Source: JAOPZW01 sp963851295 (GTDB lineage Bacteria; Actinomycetota; Thermoleophilia; Solirubrobacterales; Solirubrobacteraceae). Taken from it: DNA of 64,000 nucleotides. Below are positions 58,567 to 64,000 of this stretch, one piece after another. Every line of letters begins with the position of its first letter. The stretch's first letter is position 1. The position numbers and the translations under genes are program-made. The notes below the pieces were generated by a model. It saw only the letters and a list, made by a program, of their open reading frames with translations, was not told the DNA's origin and searched no databases. The DNA lies in NCBI GenBank assembly GCA_963851295.1, contig CAWKOS010000006.1, forward strand, positions 248,001 through 312,000. The letters are read 5' to 3'.

Positions 58567-58959
58567 CTACTGCTCCCAGAAGCCCTGGACCATCTGCGCG
58601 TCGGCGTTCTCGTTGCTGGGAGCGCCGAAGGCGAGGATCTCCGCGCCGTCCGGGCCGGCCTCGACGCCGCGCTGCACCTCGGGCGCGACGCGGATCGCGT
58701 CCCACGTGCCGAGGTCGACCGTCTCGTCGCCGAGCTTGACGCGCGCGCTCCCCGCGACGACCACGTAGACCTCCTCCTGGTCGGTGTGGCGGTGGCCGAA
58801 GGGGATGCGGAAGCTCGGCGCGAGCGTGAAGTGGCTGAGTCCCGAGTTGCGCAGCTGCAGGTCGCGGCGCGCGAAGCGCGACTGCAGGTGCGGCGCGTAG
58901 CCGAACTTCGGGGCCTGGTCCTTGACGGCCTTGAGGTTGACGACGGTGTAGGCGGACAC
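58567..58959 (-). CDS. Cupin-domain protein
   Basis: 130 residues. The cupin motif 1 is IPFGHRHTDQEEVYVVVAGSARV, with metal-ligand positions His-x-His and Glu; motif 2 is weaker (DAIRVAPEVQRGVEAGP). The N-terminus, YTVVNLKAVKDQAPKFG, is typical of small actinobacterial cupins of unknown ligand. It lies 13 bp downstream of a second cupin gene on the same strand, so both are likely one transcript. Confidence 0.87.
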   Translation of the reverse strand: MSAYTVVNLKAVKDQAPKFGYAPHLQSRFARRDLQLRNSGLSHFTLAPSFRIPFGHRHTDQEEVYVVVAGSARVKLGDETVDLGTWDAIRVAPEVQRGVEAGPDGAEILAFGAPSNENADAQMVQGFWEQ

Positions 58960-58972
58960 GGCGGCGCTGACC

Positions 58973-59455
58973 TCAGCGCGGCGGCCAGTCGAGCTGGGCG
59001 GGCGTGAAGTTCGCGCCCCATTCGGCGTAGGCCTCGGCGGCGGAGTCGGTGGCCTCCTTCACCGAGGCGCCGTGGCGCGCGGCGAGGTCGCTGACCGGGT
59101 AGTGGATGGTCTTGTCGGGGTGGCGGGCGCCGATCATGAGGATCGCGCACGGGCCGTCGCCGGCGCCGACGATGATGTGCTCGGTGCCGGCCGGGCAGTG
59201 GACGTAGTCCCACGCGCGCAGCGTGCGCTCCTCGCCTTCGATGATGAGCGCGCACTCGCCCGAGAGGACGAGGAAGCCCTCCTGGACGTTCTCGGCGTGG
59301 TAGACGCCGCCCGGCTGCCCCGGCTCGAGGACGCGCAGGTTGATCCCGAAGTCCGAGAACCGGTCCTCCTGGGGCTCGAAGACGACGGCGAGCCCGCCGA
59401 TCTCGTGGCGCAGGGCGGGTGCCTCGGTGACGTTGACGACGAACCAATCGGCCAT
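58973..59455 (-). CDS. Cupin-domain protein
   Basis: 160 residues. The barrel is FGINLRVLEPGQPGGVYHAENVQEGFLVLSGE (in parts: EPGQPGGVYHAE, EGFLVLSGE), with Tyr-His-x-Glu as metal positions, and motif 2 is PAGTEHIIVGAGDGPCAIL. The C-terminal 35 residues are an alpha-helical tail (KEATDSAAEAYAEWG). The ligand is unknown. Paired cupins next to a peroxiredoxin gene may suggest a redox or sugar-linked role, but this is only context. Confidence 0.87.
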   Translation of the reverse strand: MADWFVVNVTEAPALRHEIGGLAVVFEPQEDRFSDFGINLRVLEPGQPGGVYHAENVQEGFLVLSGECALIIEGEERTLRAWDYVHCPAGTEHIIVGAGDGPCAILMIGARHPDKTIHYPVSDLAARHGASVKEATDSAAEAYAEWGANFTPAQLDWPPR

Positions 59456-59510
59456 CGCTCGATCGTAGGCGCTGGGCGGGCTCGGAGGCGCCCAGCTAGC
59501 CTGCGGCCCG

Positions 59511-60788
59511 ATGGCGCTCTATACCTCCCCGCTGGCCGAGGAGCTCGCCCCCGACCTGCTCGATCGCTTCCAGCGCTACGTCCGCATCGACACGCAATCC
59601 AGGCGCGACCGCGACCGCTCGCCCAGCACGCCCGGCCAGCTCGACCTCTCGCGCCTGCTCGTCTCGGAGCTCGAGGCGATCGGCCTCGACGACGCCGAGC
59701 TCGACGACAACGGCTACGTGATGGCGACGCTGCCCGGGAGCGGCGACGGCGAGGCCGCCGCCGACGGCCGCGTCGTCGGCCTCCTCGCCCACGTCGACAC
59801 GACCCCCGACGCACCGGGCGCGGGCGTCGAGCCGATCGTCCACCGCGACTACGACGGCGGCGTCATCGAGCTGCCGCGGGCGGGCACGGTGCTCGACCCG
59901 GCGACGATGCCCGAGCTCGCGGGCAGGACCGGCCACGACATCGTCACCGCCAGCGGCGACACCCTCCTGGGCGCCGACGACAAGGCCGGGGTGGCCGAGA
60001 TCATGGCCGCGGTCGCGCACCTCGCGGCGCATCCCGAGCTGCCGCGCCCAACGCTGCGCATCGGCTTCACGCCCGACGAGGAGGTCGGCCAGGGGGCGGT
60101 GCTCTTCGACGTCGAGCGCTTCGGGGCCTTCTGCGCCTACACGCTCGACGGCTCGACCATCGGCGAGCTGCAGGACGAGACCTTCACCGGCGCCGAGGTG
60201 CTGCTCACGATCCACGGCGTCGACGTCCACACGGGCTGGGCCACCGGCAAGCTCGTCAACGCGGCCAAGCTCGCGGCGCGCATCGTGGCCGCGCTGCCCG
60301 ACGACCTCTCGCCGGAGGCCACCGCCGACCGCCAGGGCTTCATCCATCCCTTCGACGTCAGGGCGACGCCCGCGACCGCCGTGATCCGCTCCAACGTCCG
60401 CGACTTCGACGAGGAGCTCCTCGAGCATCACATCGGCGTCCTGCGCTCGACCGCCGAGGAGGTCGTCGCGAGCGAGCCGCGCGCGCGCCTGGAGGTCGAG
60501 GTCCGCCGCCAGTACCCCAACATGCGCTCCTACCTCGAGCCGTACCCCGAGATCGTCGCGGCCGCGGAGAGCGCGATCCGCGCCGAGGGCCTCGAGCCGA
60601 TCCGCACCCCGATCCGCGGCGGCACCGACGGCTCCCTGCTCAGCTCGATGGGCCTGCCGACGCCGAACATCTTCACCGGCGGCCACGAGTACCACTCGGT
60701 GCGCGAGTGGGCCTCCGTGCAGGACATGGCGGCCGCGGCGGCGACGATCGTCCGCCTCGCCGAGGTGTGGGCGCACCACGCCGGCTGA
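59511..60788 (+). CDS. pepT: Peptidase T (tripeptide aminopeptidase), M20B family
   Basis: 425 residues. Metal-ligand blocks of the di-zinc M20 fold: GLLAHVDTTPDAPG (His, Asp), LLGADDKAGVAEIMAA (bridging Asp), GFTPDEEVGQGA (catalytic Glu and Glu ligand), YTLDGSTIGEL (Asp) and TGGHEYHSVREW (His). The dimerisation domain includes IHGVDVHTGWATGKL. It removes the N-terminal residue from tripeptides in the cytoplasm. Length matches the family. Motifs are complete. Confidence 0.94.
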   Translation: MALYTSPLAEELAPDLLDRFQRYVRIDTQSRRDRDRSPSTPGQLDLSRLLVSELEAIGLDDAELDDNGYVMATLPGSGDGEAAADGRVVGLLAHVDTTPDAPGAGVEPIVHRDYDGGVIELPRAGTVLDPATMPELAGRTGHDIVTASGDTLLGADDKAGVAEIMAAVAHLAAHPELPRPTLRIGFTPDEEVGQGAVLFDVERFGAFCAYTLDGSTIGELQDETFTGAEVLLTIHGVDVHTGWATGKLVNAAKLAARIVAALPDDLSPEATADRQGFIHPFDVRATPATAVIRSNVRDFDEELLEHHIGVLRSTAEEVVASEPRARLEVEVRRQYPNMRSYLEPYPEIVAAAESAIRAEGLEPIRTPIRGGTDGSLLSSMGLPTPNIFTGGHEYHSVREWASVQDMAAAAATIVRLAEVWAHHAG

Positions 60789-60820
60789 CCCGATCGGCTC
60801 GTCGGGCGTAGCCTCGCGGC

Positions 60821-61219
60821 ATGACCGTCGCCACCCAGAGCATCTACTCCACCTTCCGCTGCCGTGACGCGATGGCCGAGATCGCGTTCCTCGAGCGTGC
60901 CTTCGGCTTCGAGCGCGGGCCGGTCCACGCGGGCGAGGACGGGACCGTCCAGCACGCCGAGCTGCGCTTCGCGGGCGAGTGGATCATGCTCGGCTCGCAC
61001 AGCACCGGCGAGGACGGGCGGATGGCCTTCGACGGCGGGCCCGCGTGGATCTACGTGGTCGTGGACGACCCCGACGCCCATCACGACCAGGCCGTCGCCG
61101 CCGGCGCCGAGATCGTGCGTGAGCTGACCACCGAGGACTACGGCTCGCGCGGCTACAGCGCCCGCGACCCGGAGGGCAACGTGTGGTCGTTCGGGACGTA
61201 CCGCCCAGGGGCGGGCTGA
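60821..61219 (+). CDS. VOC-superfamily (glyoxalase/bleomycin-resistance-like) protein
   Basis: 132 residues. One bicupin-like VOC repeat pair: STFRCRDAMAEIAFLERAFGF, HAELRFAGEWIMLGSH, WIYVVVDDPDAHHDQAVAAGA and YSARDPEGNVWSFGTY. It resembles PhnB-type VOC proteins, which dimerise. The usual metal triad is only partly present. The substrate is unknown; some members bind drugs. It sits 12 bp before the thioesterase gene in the same direction. Confidence 0.85.
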   Translation: MTVATQSIYSTFRCRDAMAEIAFLERAFGFERGPVHAGEDGTVQHAELRFAGEWIMLGSHSTGEDGRMAFDGGPAWIYVVVDDPDAHHDQAVAAGAEIVRELTTEDYGSRGYSARDPEGNVWSFGTYRPGAG

Positions 61220-61231
61220 GATGATCGCGCG

Positions 61232-61636
61232 GTGCCCTTCGTCCATCGCCTGCGCGTGCGCTTCCACGAGTGCGACCCGCAGGGCGTCGTCTTCAACGCG
61301 CACTACTTCTCCTACTTCGACATCGCACTGACCGAGATGTGGCGGGAGGCGTTCGGCTCCTACGCCAACGTCGTCCAGAACGGGACCGACGTGGTCGTGG
61401 TCGAGGCGGGCGCCACCTTTCGCAACCCCGCGCGCTTCGACGACGAGGTCGACGTCGAGCTGGCGATCGAGCGCCTCGGCACCACGTCGATGACGATGGC
61501 CGCGGCGGTCCGGCGCGACGGGGAGCTGCTCGTCGACGGGCGGATGGTCCACGTCTTCGTCGACACCGCGACGATGGGCAAGAAGGAGATCCCGGCGGAC
61601 CTTCGAGCGGGGCTGGAGCGCTACGCGGCGCAGTGA
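61232..61636 (+). CDS. YbgC/4-hydroxybenzoyl-CoA-type acyl-CoA thioesterase
   Basis: 134 residues from GTG 61232. The hot-dog fold signature is VRFHECDPQGVVFNAHYFSYFD, with the catalytic Asp of the ECDPxGVV type. Then come the central helix DIALTEMWREAFG and the strands of the sheet (EVDVELAIERLGTTSMTM). It hydrolyses an acyl-CoA thioester. Length is usual. It overlaps the start of a decayed DUF4440 gene by 4 bp (GTGA), which suggests that gene was once co-translated. Confidence 0.92.
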   Translation: MPFVHRLRVRFHECDPQGVVFNAHYFSYFDIALTEMWREAFGSYANVVQNGTDVVVVEAGATFRNPARFDDEVDVELAIERLGTTSMTMAAAVRRDGELLVDGRMVHVFVDTATMGKKEIPADLRAGLERYAAQ

Positions 61637-61894
61637 GCGCGATCCGCGACATCGAGGCGCTCGAGCGCGAGCTGCAGGCCGCCGTCGCGGCCCGCGACGT
61701 CGCGGCGCTGCGCGAGCGCACGAGCGCGGCCCCGGCGCGAGCTCGACGACCTCGAGCACTCGCAGCGCGGCTCGATGGACGGCGCCGACCGCTCGCAGCC
61801 CTTCCTGATGACCGACGTCTGGGCGCACCGCCCCGCCGGCTGGCAGCTCGTCACTCGTCACGTGAGCCCGCTCGCCGCTTCGAGCGACCCCTGA
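61633..61894 (+). pseudogene. Decayed DUF4440/SnoaL-like gene
   Basis: GTG 61633 opens a frame with IRDIEALERELQAAVAARDVAAL, the first helix of DUF4440/NTF2-like proteins. It then meets a deletion and a frame change near 61735. The other frame from there gives ELDDLEHSQRG and FLMTDVWAHRPAGWQLVTRHVSP, the C-terminal strands of the same fold, with a stop at 61892-61894. The middle of the domain (roughly half of a 120-residue fold) is missing, so it is a pseudogene. Its end overlaps the convergent small membrane protein gene by about 44 bp. Confidence 0.6.
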
Positions 61895-62102
61895 CGGCCA
61901 GGGCGCCGAGCAGCGCGCCGAGCACGGCGCTCACGACGATCACGACGATGAGCGGGGTGGCGGTCGTGCCCACGAGCCAGTCGATGGGCACGTCGTCGCG
62001 GTTGGAGAGGCCGAAGGCGATGAGCAGGATCGCCACCGCGACGGCGGCGATCGTCTTCGACGCCAGGTTGCGCTCCTTGGGCGGAGGGTCGGGCGTACTC
62101 AT
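61851..62102 (-). CDS. LapA-like (DUF1049) small membrane protein
   Basis: 83 residues. Two membrane segments, about 18-34 (AAVAVAILLIAFGLSN) and 50-72 (PLIVVIVVSAVLGALLGAL), separated by DDVPIDWLVGTTA. The N/D-x-V-x-x-x-x pattern between helices is the DUF1049 hallmark, and a basic C-terminus follows. LapA/YciS helps assemble envelope complexes in E. coli; its role in actinobacteria is not known. It is divergent from the HAD gene by 20 bp. Confidence 0.82.
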   Translation of the reverse strand: MSTPDPPPKERNLASKTIAAVAVAILLIAFGLSNRDDVPIDWLVGTTATPLIVVIVVSAVLGALLGALAVRGRSKRRAGSRDE

Positions 62103-62122
62103 CTTGCGCGACCATAGCGCGC

Positions 62123-62773
62123 ATGCCTCCCGCCGCGGCCCTGTTCGACAACGACGGCCTGACCCTCGACACCGAGCCCGCGTGGACGCGGGCCGAGACC
62201 GAGCTCTTCGCCCGTCACGGGGCCACCTTCACGATGGAGCACAAGCGCGACCTGCTCGGGACCTCGCCGAGCGAGTCGGCCAAGAAGCTCGAGCGGATGC
62301 TCGGCCGCCCCGGCGACGCGCTGAGCGAGGAGCTCTACGAGCTCGTGCTGGTCGAGGTCGCCGACGGCGTCGAGGCGATGCCGGGCGCCCTGGCCCTGCT
62401 GGGCGCGCTGCGCGGCGGCGGCGTGCCGCTCGGCCTGGTCTCGAACTCGCGCCGCGGCTTCGTCGACCGCGGCCTGCGCGCCGCCGGCCTCGAGGGCGCC
62501 TTCGACGTGATCGTCACGGCCGAGGACGTCCCCAGGCCCAAGCCCGCGCCCGACGCCTACCTCGCCGCGGCGCAGGCCCTCGGAGCCGAACCGGCGGACT
62601 GCGCCGTGCTCGAGGACTCCCCCACCGGGCTGGCCGCGGGCCGCGCGGCCGGAGCGCTCACCATCGGCGTGCCGTCGCTGCCCGGCGTCGTCCTCGAGGC
62701 CGACGTCGTGGCCGCCTCGCTGCAGGACCCGGCGGTGTGGATAGCCCTGGGGCTCGAGGCGGCGGCCGCCTAA
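62123..62773 (+). CDS. HAD-superfamily hydrolase, beta-phosphoglucomutase/phosphatase type
   Basis: 216 residues. Motif I is ALFDNDGLTLDTEP (nucleophile Asp and +2 Asp), cap domain about 18-85, motif II GLVSNSRRG, motif III Lys in VPRPKPAPDAYLAAA and motif IV AVLEDSPTGLAAGRAAG. This is the usual subfamily IA phosphatase or phosphomutase layout. The substrate is unknown. It lies 9 bp before the flippase-like gene and is probably co-transcribed with it. Confidence 0.93.
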   Translation: MPPAAALFDNDGLTLDTEPAWTRAETELFARHGATFTMEHKRDLLGTSPSESAKKLERMLGRPGDALSEELYELVLVEVADGVEAMPGALALLGALRGGGVPLGLVSNSRRGFVDRGLRAAGLEGAFDVIVTAEDVPRPKPAPDAYLAAAQALGAEPADCAVLEDSPTGLAAGRAAGALTIGVPSLPGVVLEADVVAASLQDPAVWIALGLEAAAA

Positions 62774-62782
62774 TCTAGGTCC

Positions 62783-63826
62783 GTGCCCCTTGCCTCGCTC
62801 GGCGACGACATCTCGGGCTTCTTCGACGCCGTCGGGAAGTTCCTCTCGAGCCTGGCCGACATCCAGTTCGGCTCGCTGCTCATCGCGCTGGTGGCCTTCG
62901 GCATCTACCTCAGCGTGCGTGCGCGCGCGGCCTTCCACATCCTGCGCGCCGCCTACCCGGACGAGCGCTTCGAGTTCCGCCGCATCTGGGCCGCCTACAT
63001 CGCGGCGTACGGCTTCAACAACGTGATCCCGGCCCGCGGCGGCGACGTCATCCGCCTCTTCCTGACCAAGACCTCGATCCCGAACTCGAGCTACTCGGCG
63101 GTCGCCGCGGCGACCTTCGTGGAGATGATCTTCGACGCGACGATGGGGGTCTTCATCCTCACCTTCGCCTTCACGCAGGGCGTCTTCCCCAAGCCGCCCG
63201 ACTTCGCGAAGCTCAACGCCTTCGACCTCTCGTTCTTCGCCGGGCATCCGCGCTTCCTGCTCTTCGTGATCACGGTGCTCGGGGTCGCCGGGCTGGCGGC
63301 CTTCGCGCTGCTCTCGCGGCGCGTGCGCGCCTTCTGGGCCCGCGTCCGGCAGGGCCTGAGCATCCTGCGCGACCGCCGCCGCTACTTCCGCGAGGTCTGG
63401 CTCGTCCAGCTCGGCGCCTGGTGCTTTCGCTTCACCGCCTTCTGGTTCCTGCTCGACGCCTTCAACATCGGCGGGTCGGTGAAGAACGTCCTGCTCGTGC
63501 TCGGCGTCAACGCCGTCGCGGCCGCGGTGCCCTTCACCCCCGGCGGGGCCGGCGTCCAGCAGGCCTTCCTCGTCAAGGTCTTCGCGGGCACCGCCAGCGG
63601 CGCCACGGTCGCCGCCTACTCGGTCGGCCAGCAGATCGCGATCGCCTCGTTCACGCTGGCGATCGGCTTCCTGGCGCTGTGGATGATCTTCGAGTTCCGC
63701 TCGTTCAAGGACGTGATCGCCGCCGGCCGCGCGGACCGCGCGCAGAGCGCCCAGGGCAACGCGGGCGAGCCCGGCGCCGCCGACGGGGCTACTGGAGCCC
63801 CTGCCGCGCCTCGCGCACGAGCGTGA
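62783..63826 (+). CDS. UPF0104/LPG-synthase-TM-like (flippase-like) membrane protein
   Basis: 347 residues from GTG 62783. Eight or so membrane segments: FGSLLIALVAFGIYLSV, WAAYIAAYGFNNVIPARGGDVIRLFL (family motif), FVEMIFDATMGVFILTFAF and so on to LAIGFLALWMIFEF. FNNVIPARGGDVIR and AAVPFTPGGAGVQQ are the two conserved loops of this family. Such domains flip or handle lipids; a stand-alone form lacks the MprF synthase domain. The C-terminal tail is Ala/Gly-rich and overlaps the next gene on the opposite strand by about 38 bp. Confidence 0.9.
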   Translation: MPLASLGDDISGFFDAVGKFLSSLADIQFGSLLIALVAFGIYLSVRARAAFHILRAAYPDERFEFRRIWAAYIAAYGFNNVIPARGGDVIRLFLTKTSIPNSSYSAVAAATFVEMIFDATMGVFILTFAFTQGVFPKPPDFAKLNAFDLSFFAGHPRFLLFVITVLGVAGLAAFALLSRRVRAFWARVRQGLSILRDRRRYFREVWLVQLGAWCFRFTAFWFLLDAFNIGGSVKNVLLVLGVNAVAAAVPFTPGGAGVQQAFLVKVFAGTASGATVAAYSVGQQIAIASFTLAIGFLALWMIFEFRSFKDVIAAGRADRAQSAQGNAGEPGAADGATGAPAAPRARA

Positions 63827-64000
63827 CCGCCTCGGGGAAGACGGTCGCCATCACCGTGCGGATCTGCTCGGCCTGCTCGGCCGTCGTCCCCTGGATGTTG
63901 ACCCGGCTGATGGCCGCGACGGTCATGTCGACCGCCAGCTTGATCGCGTTGTCGGCCCACGCCAGCCGCTGCTGGCCCTGGAGCTGCTCGGCGAACTCCG
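63789..64000 (-). CDS. Hypothetical protein, cut by the right window edge
   Basis: The minus-strand frame from the edge to TAG at 63789-63791 encodes the last 70 or so residues of a protein, ending ARQGLQ. The readable part is helical and Gln/Ala-rich (EFAEQLQGQQRLAWADNAI, VAAISRVNIQGTTAEQAEQI). No motif or family is recognised. The codon pattern is convincing for coding and no other frame is better. The start lies outside the window. Confidence 0.65.
   Translation of the reverse strand, partial: EFAEQLQGQQRLAWADNAIKLAVDMTVAAISRVNIQGTTAEQAEQIRTVMATVFPEAVTLVREARQGLQ

Overview
The window is about 64 kb of very GC-rich DNA with densely packed, often 4-nt-overlapping genes, many GTG/TTG starts and almost no AT-rich gaps. 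Gene content (DHA2 exporter, NarL-type and OmpR-type two-component systems, Dcd, MetF, citrate synthase, CtaG_caa3, a SARP/BTAD regulator, small actinobacterial conserved proteins) points to a chromosomal segment of an actinobacterium, most likely the Thermoleophilia/Solirubrobacterales group. That placement is inferred from gene style, not from a marker gene. I see no rRNA, tRNA, CRISPR array, prophage or replication origin. No stretch over 300 bases lacks a gene or an element described here.

Layout. 1-9.9 kb: a Ppx/GppA phosphatase cut by the window edge, a glyoxalase I / metallo-hydrolase pair, an ABC1 kinase, a pyruvate kinase carrying an apparent frameshift, a two-component pair and a large secreted protein. 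10.0-12.4 kb: an IS481-family element with a 6-bp CCTAGC duplication, itself split by an IS110-family element that carries a probable bridge RNA. 12.4-24 kb: M29 aminopeptidase operon, metallo-beta-lactamase-fold hydrolases, MarR/DHA2 efflux pair, MetF, a PLP-dependent decarboxylase, a methyltransferase and a SprT/YgjP-like protease. 24-29 kb: citrate synthase and a DesK/DesR-like two-component system in an operon with an ABC-2 exporter. 29-38 kb: CYTH protein, Dcd, subtilase, PfkB kinase, quinone oxidoreductase, VapBC, DEAD-box helicase, a zinc-ribbon membrane protein, cyclophilin. 37.6-48 kb: aldehyde dehydrogenase, a 272-bp MITE, OmpR/HK pair, orphan peptide-binding lipoprotein, CtaG and HAD/APH genes. 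48-53 kb: secreted glycosidase, SixA, CoA-disulfide-reductase-like flavoprotein, HD-GYP protein, Fpg/Nei glycosylase. 53-58 kb: a SARP/BTAD-NB-ARC-TPR regulator between two small stress-type transcription units that both carry matching heptamer repeats in their promoters. 58-64 kb: Bcp peroxiredoxin, two cupins, PepT, thioesterase, a decayed DUF4440 gene, HAD phosphatase, a flippase-like membrane protein and a gene cut by the right edge.

Most interesting structure. (1) The IS481-type element and a MITE 27 kb away share both terminal repeats end for end. Both sit in NCTAGN sites that contain stop codons, so the flanking genes keep intact ends. Several convergent gene pairs in the window share exactly such a CTAG stop. 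(2) The long left end of the IS110 element holds short segments matching its own right end and the reverse complement of its own left end, in the order expected for the donor-binding loop of a bridge RNA. (3) A dispersed repeat family (core CCTCGGTGATGC and relatives) abuts stop codons at four loci and recurs inside the MITE. (4) Two promoters flanking the SARP-type regulator carry CGATGCC-type heptamers with 4-bp spacers, the classical SARP spacing.
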